From positions 6,272,882 through 6,336,881 of the forward strand of contig OZ025869.1 of assembly GCA_964019415.1 (NCBI GenBank): a stretch of 64,000 nucleotides of DNA, given 5' to 3'. Positions 54,238 to 63,760 of the stretch are shown here, piece after piece. How positions within the stretch are numbered: the stretch's first letter is position 1; each line of letters begins with the position of its first letter. The notes under the pieces are model-generated. The model was not told the DNA's origin. It searched no databases and saw only the letters and a list, made by a program, of their open reading frames with translations. The stretch is from Ianthella basta. Its lineage: Eukaryota > Porifera > Demospongiae > Verongiida > Ianthellidae. The translations under genes and the position numbers were made by a program.

Positions 54238-54523
54238 ATGGACGTTAATCGCTATCGCTTCGAGGACGCTGTGAAGTTCGCGCTTGGAAGCTTACAGAAA
54301 ATATACTTGCAGCTGTCTGCGCACCAAAAGGAAGCCCTGAAGAGCATCCTCAGTGGAAAAGACACTTTTGTTTGTCTTCCCACGGGTCATGGTAAATCTA
54401 TCATTTTTGAGTGCTTGCCGTACTGCTGGGATTTCTGGCGCACTGACAGTGCTCCATTGTCAGAACAAGTAGTGAAGCCATCGTCGGTATTGGTTGTGTC
54501 ACCACTGATTTCACTGATTATAA
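54238..54523 (+). pseudogene. RecQ-like helicase, first exon
   Basis: [20 protein letters not shown], then [39 protein letters not shown] and [15 protein letters not shown]. Motif 0 (QK/Q), Walker A (GHGKS) and motif Ia (VVSPLISL) are intact and in frame, ending at a GTAAAT donor. ATG chosen as the first in frame after the element's left end, about 275 bases inside it. No further helicase exon follows: the next 70 bases reach the minus-strand gene. It would act as a 3'-5' DNA helicase in a full-length element. Confidence 0.78.
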
Positions 54524-54599
54524 GGTAAATATATACAACTGACCATGAATAATTACACTTTTTATATATTAAACTTAGACTCTGTAGCTATTATACTAT

Positions 54600-57040
54600 A
54601 TTAAATAATACAATGTTATTGCAATACCATTGTTATTATTGCATACTAGTGTATAGGACATAAAACTCACAATCTCACTGGCTTTGGTCATTTCATGTGA
54701 AAACATATGGAGAATCTGTTGTGGTACAAAATCTTGGAATATTTGCAGGCAGGGGACATACTGCATCAAAACTCTGGCAACGAGAACAAGGAATTCCTTG
54801 TGCAACAAGCTGCAGTCATTCTCAGTTGGCACAAAGAGGGAATGGTCTGCTTGCAGAAAGCTGCCGACAGGCTTTTCATCTGGTAGATCTGCATATAAAG
54901 TCAGATGGTATGAAATTTGAACAGCTACACATCATGAGGACAAGAGCATATAATATGGGCTTACCTGCATGGACTCTGTTCTTAGCATATACTTGAAACC
55001 AATGGAAGGTTTTGGATTTCCGGTCTGCCGTCATGTACCTAGGTTTCTGGTACACATCCACATTGTCGCCAATGAGTTGAAATGTCACCGCACCTATTTG
55101 TGAGTGGATTTGAGAAAAGGGACCATTTCACACTAAAAATCGATTTTGAGTTAGTGGTACTGAGTCACAGCACAGTTGATGGGCTCTCTGTTGCACTTTG
55201 TTGCGCTTCAATAGCTGCTCCCGTTCCCGAGTTATGCTCGCTCAAAGTACGAAAATACGCTCGGTGCAATTACGAGAAAACGGCCCGTAACCCTTCCGTT
55301 TTTATATCCATAAATATGGCGACGGCATAACTAGTCTTCCTGGTTTGAAGCGCTGGAAAGGACTAGGCGTTTCAAACTTGGCCAGGATGTTGGGACTATA
55401 CCACAGGTGCATATGATGCAGTAATCCGACTTTGCTGGAAACATGACTCGTTTGCGTGTTTTCGCCCGTAGTGACACTTTATACATAGCACAAAATGGTC
55501 CCTTTTCTCAAATCCACTCACATTTACACAAAAGGATATATAGGAAGCTGAATGTATTCCTGTATGAGTATATACAATTAAGTTGCAATCACTTACATAT
55601 ATTGCACAATGTCATGTAAAGAGATTTTTCTATACACACTAGCTTGACAATTTAATCGGTAAATGATTGTCCATGGCCATGGATTGAAAACAACACTTAA
55701 CACCACTACCTGTTAATGGTCATGGCATGAGTCAATGAGCAGTGCACTACTCAATAGTGCATGAATTATAGTGACCAGACATCATGTGTGTAGTCATGGT
55801 ACATACAGTGCAGACATGTATGCATAGTTTATACTAACCATTGCCATCCATTCAATGACTTTATGGTCGAATCCTGATCCCAGGTCATCCAGCTTTCGAT
55901 AGAGTGAACGGGGTGAAATCGCCAGATTGAGATGGTTCAAGCGTTCTATTGTCTATCATAGCAAAAGGAACACCACCATGTGATCAGTACAGTTGCAAGC
56001 AAATGTGTTGAGAAGCACACAGTGCACTCACCATGGTTGATGAATTGCCATGCCAGAGTATCAAGGACAGCAGGTGTTGGATTGCAGCCTTGTGCATATT
56101 CCTTTCCTTCAAAAGAGCTGATGCAGCTAGCACGCATGTAGAAGCAGTGCTTGAAGGTGTCTTCCTCTTGTACTTGGTACTTAGTGATGTGGCAGCTGAT
56201 TTGAGCACTGCCCAGAGAGTAGGAGAGTTTTCCTTCAGTTCCCTTTCATAACTGTCCCAGTTGAACTCTGCGAAATCTGTAATTGACATTGTCCTAAACA
56301 CAGTGTGATTCTTTGAGCACAACTCACTGCACTCATCATCAATGATGGATTCAAGGTCTCCCAGTTTAACTTTTGGCCTCAAGTGTGGTAGTGCTCTGGT
56401 GCCAGAGCGGGGTATTGGGATTTTGGATGGTCTTTCCACCGACTCTGTGTTATTCACAGGGCTTCTGGTACAAGGCTGCAGCTGCTGTGTGTGATGTACT
56501 ATCTGCTCACTTTCTGTGCTCACTGACAAGAGGGTGCTCACACCTGGCATTGGAGATGGGAAGAGTGCTCGGGCAAACCTTGTGTCTACTTTTTCACTGC
56601 TCTCCTTTGAGCGCTTAGCTTAGGAGATCGAGCAACCGACGATGGAGAGTGTTGCACTGGACTAGAAAGCATACTTACGCGTTTTGATAGTGAAAAGAAA
56701 GTCTTCGCAGTTGCAAGTTTGTTGCGCAGTGCACGTTTCCTCGCTTACACATCCTCTTCCATCTTCTTCAGCGCGAGTACCCATCTATAGCAGCTACCAC
56801 ACACGTAAGAAGGACCTCCTTCCGCGCGGATGTCCAGCTCGTGGGCAAGTGCAAGTCCAACAGTACTGAGCTGGCTGGTGCTCAACACTAACAAATACTT
56901 TCTGTCCAACGGTCCGCAAAAAACACGACAGAAACGCTTGTACTTCTCCATGCGGATTCGCATGCACACACACTGCTCTAGCAAAACGTTCTGCTGCTTT
57001 GTAGCAAACCACAGGAATGTCTGGCGCAAGGTGTGAATCT
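54600..57040 (-). pseudogene. DUF6589-like gene, 5' exons
   Basis: Exon near 57040-56690: FCRVFCGPLDRKYLLVL, VGLALAHELDIRAEGGPSYV, CGSCYRWVLALKKMEEDV, a TAA, then ARKRALRNKLATAKTF and a GTAAGT donor; a Cys-pair zinc module. Exon about 56620-56036: serine/proline-rich linker then FAEFNWDSYERELKENSPTL, LKERNMHKAAIQHLLSLILW, HGNSSTM. Exon 55080-54970: LIGDNVDVYQKPRYMTADRK, HWFQVYAKNRVHA. Exon about 54830-54660: LLHKEFLVLVARVLMQYVPC, HMFSHEMTKASEIV. These match, in order, a multi-copy cnidarian/sponge family that I associate with DUF6589, probably an RNase H-like transposase. The C-terminal part is absent. First exon begins next to the P-like insertion. Confidence 0.65.
55100..55521. mobile_element. 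422-bp MITE with 29-30-bp inverted ends
   Basis: GTGAGTGGATTTGAGAAAAG and following bases at 55100-55128 are the exact inverse of 55493-55521. ATTT flanks both sides (55096-55099 and 55522-55525), a likely 4-bp target duplication (one more base is ambiguous). No coding capacity. It interrupts an intron of the DUF6589-like gene. Confidence 0.88.
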
Positions 57041-57047
57041 GATAATT

Positions 57048-57091
57048 CATAGACAAACGAGGGAACGGGACTGGCAACGCGGACCGGAAGT
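57048..57091 (+). repeat. Left terminal inverted repeat, P-like element copy 2
   Basis: 44 bp from CATAGACAAACGAGG to GCGGACCGGAAGT; perfect inverse of 61465-61508. Ends in the ETS-type ACCGGAAGT. A CACGTG and TTAGCAAC follow at 57113-57130, as in copy 1. Confidence 0.95.
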
Positions 57092-57212
57092 TGTACTAGG
57101 TGCGTACAGGTCACGTGTTTCGTTAGCAACGAGCTATGATGAAATTGAGGAAAATGGCGGCAAGTACAACACAGTTGCCGAGACGACGACGAAGTGTCAA
57201 GACGATTACGAG

Positions 57213-58193
57213 ATGGCGGCTACAAGTCAAGACGATTGCAGAAGGCTGATGGACGCGTTGGATGTTCTAGGAACGGGATTGTACTCCAACTCGTTTTCAT
57301 CGAGGGGGAAGAGGCAAATTGATGAGGTTGACCGGTTCAAGCGCGCGATTGGCGCAGAGGAGCAGCAGGAACTTTTCGAACGCTTTGCAAAGCACCTTAT
57401 GCATCTGATAAGAAGTTGTATTGCCGAACCCGCTGCGTCCAAAGACAGAAGGCGGGAGAAATCCTATAGCTTGTTTTACAGTAAGCGAATAGGTGAATTG
57501 AAGAAACTGTGGAATGATATCCACAGCCAACTTCGATTACCTCAGCATGATCCCATATGGACCCAGAGTTTGAACCGGATTTTGTTCAACCAATCTTTGG
57601 TGTCATGCATTGGAGTAGCAAGGCAGGAGCAGCAGCCAACAGGATGCACTGTAAGTGAAGAACCGGCCATGGGGACTGATGAAGAAAACATCATTCGATA
57701 CATGGCAGGCTACATCCCATTTAAGTTAATGAAAGTTTACGAGAAGAGAGACACACAGGAGGATGCTAATGTGCTTGACTGCTTGAGTGACATGGCTATT
57801 GCAGGCCCAGTGGATGACTTTTATGCCTACACACAAGAATGGACCAAATCTGTCAACAGAGGAGGCCTGTTTGAGGTCAAAGATGTTGTCTTCACTTTTT
57901 TCAGAAAGTTGGAGATTCTTACAAGGAGCCTGCTGCCACAACACTTGCTGGCAGGAACTGTGAGTAAGGAGGATGTGCATGCTCACATCTTACAAGATGA
58001 AGATCTCCTTTTCAATTGGGACATTATATCATGCCAATTGTCCCATGAGACATCAAGACAACTTTTAAAAGATGTGGCAGATTTGTGGCTGACCATACGT
58101 GGACATGCATTTGTAAAACAGATAATGGAAGAACATAAGGCTGAAAAAGGAAAGTTGACAAAGAAAAGCAAAGCTCTCAGAAAACAGATATAG
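57213..58193 (+). CDS. Plus-strand accessory protein of the P-like transposon (intact, 326 residues)
   Basis: An unspliced frame, open even through the terminal repeat; start set at MAATSQDDCRRLMDALDVLG because copy 1 begins MAAT at the same point. Segments: RGKRQIDEVDRFKRAIGAEE (about 30-50), REKSYSLFYSKRIGELKKLW (85-105), a central EENIIRYMAGYIPFKLMKVY (about 155-175), DDFYAYTQEWTKSVNRGGLF (200-220), VVFTFFRKLEILTRSLLPQH (225-245), LWLTIRGHAFVKQIMEE and a lysine-rich tail. The Y-AGY-...-KL and NRGGL...V..FF...E pattern is like the C-terminal helical module of hAT/P-type transposases, here as a separate protein. No catalytic triad or zinc finger. Role could be transposase partner, but this is inference. 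Confidence 0.85.
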   Translation: MAATSQDDCRRLMDALDVLGTGLYSNSFSSRGKRQIDEVDRFKRAIGAEEQQELFERFAKHLMHLIRSCIAEPAASKDRRREKSYSLFYSKRIGELKKLWNDIHSQLRLPQHDPIWTQSLNRILFNQSLVSCIGVARQEQQPTGCTVSEEPAMGTDEENIIRYMAGYIPFKLMKVYEKRDTQEDANVLDCLSDMAIAGPVDDFYAYTQEWTKSVNRGGLFEVKDVVFTFFRKLEILTRSLLPQHLLAGTVSKEDVHAHILQDEDLLFNWDIISCQLSHETSRQLLKDVADLWLTIRGHAFVKQIMEEHKAEKGKLTKKSKALRKQI

Positions 58194-58282
58194 AGTAACA
58201 TATACTACACTAACAAGCTAATCATGCATGTATATGTCAGTATTTCATGTTGAATGATATAAAAATAAGAGTTAAATAAGAG

Positions 58283-60761
58283 TTACGAATGACTGCTTCT
58301 TGGGTTTCTGCTACGCTTGGGCAGTGGCGTGTCATCAATTTTTTCAGCAGTATTCAAAATTCGCCTTTTCACAGCAGGGGCTCCTCTAACTTCGCTCATC
58401 ACAGATGAAGTCTGTAGACGAATTGTGTCAGTTGCCTGCTCCACAGTCTGGGCACTGGGATTTCCACTCCAGCCTCCACTTTGTCTAATTCTTCCAAACA
58501 AGTTTTCCAGGGGATCTTGGTTGAACTTGCCGCTCAGTATGTAGCACTGCTGACGCTGAAGGGCAGGATCACTCAGTAGCTCCTTCACAATAGCTACAAA
58601 TGATTGAACTGCATGTATGGGATGAACATGAAGAGCACTTTCAATTAACTACATTAATTGTAAGTATGAATGCAGTACATAATTATACATACCTGTCATC
58701 CGAAGGCCTTCTCTGGTTTCTCTTGACAAGAGCATGAGCGCCTTCTGAGCTGCACTGAAGCCTGGTCTGCTCTGCACTCCTGCCTCCCAGTCACTGAAAT
58801 AACTGAGGAATGCATCCTCTAGCCACTGCAAGTTAATTACATGAGAGAGGCACATGTATACACATTGTGATTGCATACATTATATGCATGCACTATCAAC
58901 TTTAAGTAGTATCATACCAGTAGTCTTTCATCATCAGCACTTGTGTATGGCTTCAAATCTGCCTTCCTGGTGTGAACAGTCTCCCCTTTACTTCGTACAT
59001 TAAGCATGTCAAAAAATCGGTCCATGAATAACATAAAAGTCTGTGTGGCTGAGGACCCGGAGATGCCATACAGCTTCATGGCTTCACATGCGCTTCTGCT
59101 CAACACCTACGGTGCAGTTTTAACAAGATATAAGGACATGTCACACATTATTCCTGTCTATAGATATATCAGTACAATAATTATGCACAGCACACCTGAG
59201 CTGCCAAGTCCACTCTCATCCGAGACCGCGAAGTAAGGAAGATGTGTTCCCGTGTCAGTTTATGAGCAAGCTTTAGACCACCACTTCTAGCAGCACAAGA
59301 CAGGGTGGCCTCGTATAAGTTCTCCACATGCTTCCACTCCAGAGTGAACCCCTTGTTCTGTGCAGTATAGGCATTACCATTTACATAATACAGCTACTAT
59401 TATATGTATGTATACATGTAATATTATGCAATGCACACGTACTTACCCAAAGCAGTCGTGTACGGCCATAGCCTGAGTGAGACAAATTGTTCCTTGCTGT
59501 CTTCACTAGGTGAGGGACATCCGAAAAGAAGTACAGCCATCTCTCGTCCAGACTGTAGGGATTGGTTGCCTTGTGAAAATGACCATGAAGTTTGTAGAAC
59601 CTGCATGTGATATAGTGAGCCGGACTACATGTATACTTGCAGTGCTGCATATTGTATATACAAGGTATGTTAACAATCCTTCATTGAGGTTAACTGCCCA
59701 ATACTAACCTTTGGTGGGGACTGCCTCCATCTCCAGTCTGGAAACAAACAATGAAATCACTGCGTTCCAAGTGCTCTGTTGCTTCCCACATGATGTCGTG
59801 CAGAATGCATGCCCTGATCCCCGCCGTTGGAAAGTTGGCAAGTGGAAAGTGAAGTTCTGAGAAAATGCCCCTAACCATCAAGGTTAGCATTCGTGTGGCA
59901 ATGGTAGGAGGAGACAGTGAGCTGTCCACTTCAAGGGCAGAAAGCTGTTGGTCCACATCTCCCAGGTTGACGAAGCCAATAACCTTGGATGAATACTTAT
60001 CATACACAAGGTCCTCCCTGATGTAGATCTCATCGAAGACAATGCCAATGAACCTAACACGTATGCACAAAGTTGAGACGACATGGGTAATATAGATGGT
60101 AGGGTATCCCTCTGGGATACCTTTGGTCAGAATCCGGTAAATCGTGACACTCGAGTTGTCAGTGTGCATCTTCCAAGCAGGAAGTGTGGAAGGGAGCTCT
60201 AGATGGTCATCTGAAGAAGTGGCAATTGGCGACAAAGATAAATTTGCACCAACAGCAAATGAGGCTGGATTAAGATGCTTCATTGGTGTCACTGGGCCAG
60301 AACAACCTATACAAAATGAGTACAAGCAAGCACGTCATGTTTGAGTGATCTATGTATTAAACATAAAACACCAGCGTATACAATGGGAGTAAATTGCAAC
60401 ACACATCCAAGTTCTTTTAACTATTATGGAAGTACTTACCTGCAGGATAAACATCCTTTGACAATGAGGTACTAGATGGTGTAACTGGATCAGCAACTTC
60501 CTCAGCCGTAGATAGCTGGCACCCCAAGTTCACTACATCTGTAGTGGACTGGCACCCCAAATCCTCTTCTGCAGACCGGCTCTCCAAATCCTCTTCTGCA
60601 GACCGGCAACCCACATCCTCTTCTGTGGCTAGAGACTGACACACCATATCCTCTGCTACTTCTGCACTAACTTTGGCTCCTGTTTGGACATTCTGCACCT
60701 TGGCAGCACTCCTGTGCCTACCTTTTTTTCTTCTGCTCCATTTGGGCTTATATTGAGGCAT
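58283..60761 (-). pseudogene. THAP9/P-element-type transposase, copy 2, spliced, lacking the HTH part
   Basis: Exon 1 (60761-60439): MPQYKPKWSRRKKGRHRSAA and a tandem acidic repeat (CRSAEEDLESRSAEEDLGCQ). Exon 2 (60306-59716): CSGPVTPMKHLNPASFAV, GIVFDEIYIREDLVYDKYSS with the first catalytic aspartate, VIGFVNLGD, FPLANFPTAGI and TGDGGSPHQR with the second. Then FYKLHGHFHKATNPY, WLYFFSDVPHLVKTARNNLS (about 59610-59460), exons at 59360-59210, 59106-58912, 58830-58690 and 58600-58283 (DPLENLFGRIRQSGGWSGNP). Compared with copy 1, the zinc-pair, coiled coil and RRWHP helix region between THVVS and IGIVFDE is missing. No THAP finger. Splice sites are mostly GT/AG. Confidence 0.82.
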
Positions 60762-61464
60762 TTCTGTCTGCATGCAGGGACAGACATACAGTATTGAAAG
60801 CTCAAAATAAGCTACAAACTAATATAACCATAGACATTGGTGTGTCTATGATATAACAAACAATGCTAAAGTTAAATGACAGCTAACTGCTATTTATCTG
60901 TATATAACTAATCCTATAGCTCAAATCTGCATGCCAGTGGTCTGTTTTGCACTCAATCACATCATAGACAAAGAAAGGAAGAGATTGCTATTGCAACACA
61001 TAGTCTGTAGCCTTTCTGGGCCCTTCTCTTGCAGTATGGAAGAAGATTTGTGAAGGGGCAGGACAAATATCAAAGTTTATGTGGCAAAACTGCAAGAATG
61101 GACTTAAATCGCAGCCTAAGCAATGCACCATAGATAGAACTTCACAACTATACCATTGGACTCACCTAAGACCTTGTGCAGGCAGAAATCCTTCGCTCCC
61201 AATTTCAATCGTCTGCTACGCTCCCGCTTGGGAGCGAACGATCTCGACGTACGAATGTCACACGAAGGTGCGAGTTTCACGTTGCCATAGAGCATTCGTA
61301 GTCGCATGGTATACGCTAGGTATGCAGCACGTGCGACGGAAGAGGCCGACAATATACGGCAATTTGTAGGCATAACCGTAGAGAAATTCCTCCATTAACA
61401 CCTTTGCTTGGAAACGGAAGCTGTACGAACCTACTACAATATTGGAGATAGGGAATTTATACGG

Positions 61465-61508
61465 ACTTCCGGTCCGCGTTGCCAGTCCCGTTCCCTCGTT
61501 TGTCTATG
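61465..61508 (-). repeat. Right terminal inverted repeat, P-like element copy 2
   Basis: Perfect inverse of 57048-57091. Further inward, GTACGAACCTACTACAA (about 61424-61440) is an imperfect inverse of TTGTACTAGGTGCGTAC near 57091-57107, so the inverted homology continues past a 28-base insertion. Confidence 0.95.
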
Positions 61509-61568
61509 GATAATTCAAAGGTGTTAACTAATCGTTATTGCCCCAAGGCGCTTATTGGGGCGCTTATT

Positions 61569-61592
61569 GGGACGGTCTAGCGAGCCAGACTA
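61569..61592 (-). repeat. Right terminal inverted repeat of the RecQ/DUF6589 element
   Basis: GGGACGGTCTAGCGAGCC then AGACTA; exact inverse of 53940-53963. Confidence 0.88.
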
Positions 61593-61599
61593 CATATTA

Positions 61600-62340
61600 G
61601 TTGATTTACCCTTCCTGGAGAAAGCTCTCCTTAGCCGACGAATCGCTCTTTCCATGAGCTATACTGACAGGTGCAATTGCAATCACACTAAACAGCTGTA
61701 GCTTGAGGAAGTGGCTGTTATATAGAAAACACCAGTCAGCTGTTTCTTTGTTGCCTATCAATGATAAACCATACAAGATCCTATTGTGTACAAGGTGACA
61801 ATTCATTGTCTGTGTACAATGGGTTCTTATTATGGGCAATGGTATTAATGTTATAGTCTTGCACTTCAACCTGATAATTACACAGTAGCCAATTATGTAT
61901 AGTAATATTGTGCCTCTGGCCTCTATAGCAACATCATGGTAACACCAAAAGGCGAGGCAAGTATACTTGTATCTGGTATTTCGGGGACATATCCCTCCAG
62001 AGCCTGTGGAATTCCCTCCAGAGGCTGCTAAATGTCCCCACGTATCCCCCATGATTGCCAATACTTTCATTCTTTGTCCTTCAGAGTGCTGTTTTGTCCT
62101 CCAGAGGCTACTCCCACCCTGAGGGACATATTGTCCTTATGTCCCCTGTCCCTCAGGGTCGAAACACATGATACCGGAATTGCCCCTCAAAGTTGAGTTC
62201 CATCTTGTGGACGTGTAGTGAGGATAAATTGCAATATGTCATTTGATATACCTTCAAATAGAGAGGTGTGCACAACAATATATAAATTATAAAGGGACTG
62301 GATTATGAATCCTGAGACTATGCCTAGAAACAAGTTGTAC
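61600..62340. other. Stretch without recognisable genes
   Basis: Contains a patch (61970-62165) with several CCTCCAGAGG and GTCCCTCAGG copies, a small degenerate repeat. The 154-residue minus frame at 61606-62070 runs through this repeat and looks accidental. Confidence 0.4.
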
Positions 62341-62345
62341 CACTT

Positions 62346-62460
62346 ACCTTTCCAGTTCCTATAGCTCTGTCCTCCTCTCCTGGATACAGTAACTCTAAGA
62401 CATACATCATTTCCTTTATCTGACTGCAGTTGTTTTGCAACAGTGGCCACATCTCCTGTT
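62346..62460 (-). CDS. Possible isolated exon, unrecognised
   Basis: Minus strand EMWPLLQNNCSQIKEMMYVL then ELLYPGEEDRAIGTGK ends at a GTAAGT donor. An exon-like piece without other parts found nearby. No domain recognised. Confidence 0.25.
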
Positions 62461-63400
62461 TAGGAATCTCCTGTTTAGGAATTGCAAAAGGTATATACAG
62501 TATGGGGCAAAAAGGTATATACAGTATGTGACAACATGATGTTAACGATTCGAGGACGTGCAGAGTGATTATATAGAAGCAGTCGAAATAGTTTAGTGCG
62601 AATTCGTAGTATTAGACAAGTGACCGAAGTATGCAGCAGTTATAAGAGGCAGCGGATTCTGCACTATGAACAACGTATGAACTGTCTCGCTATCGTTTTT
62701 GCCGCGAAATCATCTCTCAATTGTTTTATTCACGTGCCGAATCGTTCCGGAGAAGTTGCGCAATGATAATGCTACCGTCCCGTATCGTTTTATTCATCGT
62801 TCTCTTCCATTCTGCAAGACAGGATGTGCCGTTTTTCCAGCGTTTTTTAAAAATGAAACTCAAATTGTTCCCTGTTGGAAGGGCTCTTTTCATCCCTTTG
62901 AATTATTAGGATCAGCCACTTAGGGCACTGGTGTCTACTTTGTAGAAAGGCCCGCCTTAGGCGCCTTACTGGTTCTAATGTGTGGTGTCACTTCTGGTTG
63001 CTTGGTATCAGTAAACCATACATGTGCATCACATTTACACATTGACTTGATGGTATGGTAATGCTATGGGGGACACCAAACATGCCATGTCCCTTATAGG
63101 TAAGTTTAAAGATAGGGTTACTATCAACGATCAGGTCACGGACCTAAAGCGTGTCTTACAAGGCGAACCTCACCCTCTGACGGAAGCTACCACTTAAGAG
63201 TTAGGTAGGGTTAGGGTTAGGTACTCTCCTAGTAGACATAGTATGTGACGCACTAAAATCCTGATTTACATACAATGCTATTCCACTGGGACATCATTCA
63301 TAACATACAGTTGAACCAATGGCCAATGGTAATTGGCTAACACTGCAAAGAAAACTTGTAATCAACGTTTTATGATTAGGATTAGTATCTCATTTGATCA
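62460..63400. other. Stretch without recognisable genes
   Basis: Short GTATATACAGTATG repeats at about 62490-62530 and an interstitial GGGTTAGGGTTAGG at 63206-63220. Short plus frames near 62700-62920 lack motifs. Confidence 0.4.
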
Positions 63401-63452
63401 ATAGCATGCTGTACTGCTCCAATTATGTACAAAGGCAACTTTTTGACTATAC

Positions 63453-63760
63453 TGCAGGGCAGCACAGACATTGCAGCAGCTGCGGCTGCATCCAGCAACA
63501 GCCAGCCATCACTGCTGGCTTGTGGCAGCTTTGCAGATGGCATCTCTTCTGTCCATCTTGTGATGGAGAAGAAGCTCTTCCTAACACTAAGGAAATGGAC
63601 AAACACCATCCCCCTATTGTTTGCCACGTACTTTGTTTTCAATCTGTCCTATGCGCCCGGGACTCAATCACTTTATCAGTTTTTTGAGCATGTTTTTTTT
63701 AAAACAAAGTTGGAGTGGAAACAGGGCCCCCAAAAACTTATTGCCTTATTGCAAATGTAA
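63453..63760 (+). CDS. C-terminal exon of an uncharacterised multi-copy protein family
   Basis: After a CTGCAG acceptor-like site the frame reads GSTDIAAAAAASSNSQPSLL, then VMEKKLFLTLRKWTNTIPLL, FATYFVFNLSYAPGTQSLYQ and FFEHVFFKTKL to a TAA at 63758. The segment PLLFATYFVFNLSYxxxTxxLxxFFE resembles the C-terminus of an uncharacterised protein group common in fish, cnidarians and sponges, often repeat-associated. An alanine run (GCAGCTGCGGCTGC) precedes it. I cannot assign a function. Upstream exons were not found. Confidence 0.4.

Larger units (their letters stand above)
57048..61508. mobile_element. P-like DNA transposon, copy 2, with intact plus-strand gene
   Basis: A 4461-bp element with identical 44-bp inverted ends (57048-57091 and 61465-61508) and the exact 7-bp target duplication GATAATT (57041-57047 and 61509-61515). 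Plus gene 57213-58193 and minus transposase 60761-58283 converge with 89 bases between stops. Perfect ends and the undamaged plus gene suggest it is younger than copy 1. It is inserted just upstream of the first exon of the DUF6589-like gene of the surrounding element. The minus gene lacks its DNA-binding middle part, so this copy is probably non-autonomous for transposition. Confidence 0.93.
53940..61592. mobile_element. RecQ/DUF6589 DNA element with a nested P-like transposon
   Basis: Left end TAGTCTGGCTCGC...CGTCCC (53940-53963) is an exact inverse of the right end (61569-61592). Inward, GGCAATAGCGATTGGTTCACACC-like sequence (in two parts, near 54004) recurs inverted at the right end (near 61520-61545). 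TA lies at both outer edges, so a TA target site is possible. Inside are a RecQ-like helicase start on plus (54238) and a DUF6589-like gene on minus (from about 57040 down), facing each other. The P-like element (57048-61508) and a MITE (55100-55521) are later insertions. The original copy was about 3.2 kb and internally deleted. Confidence 0.72.

Noticed and set aside
62680-62923. Overlapping plus-strand frames of 62-74 residues
   Set aside because: Two frames overlap with no conserved motif; cysteine- and phenylalanine-rich composition typical of non-coding sequence.
63206-63220. GGGTTAGGGTTAGG as a telomere end
   Set aside because: Only two TTAGGG copies, inside ordinary sequence; far too short for a telomere or convincing interstitial array.
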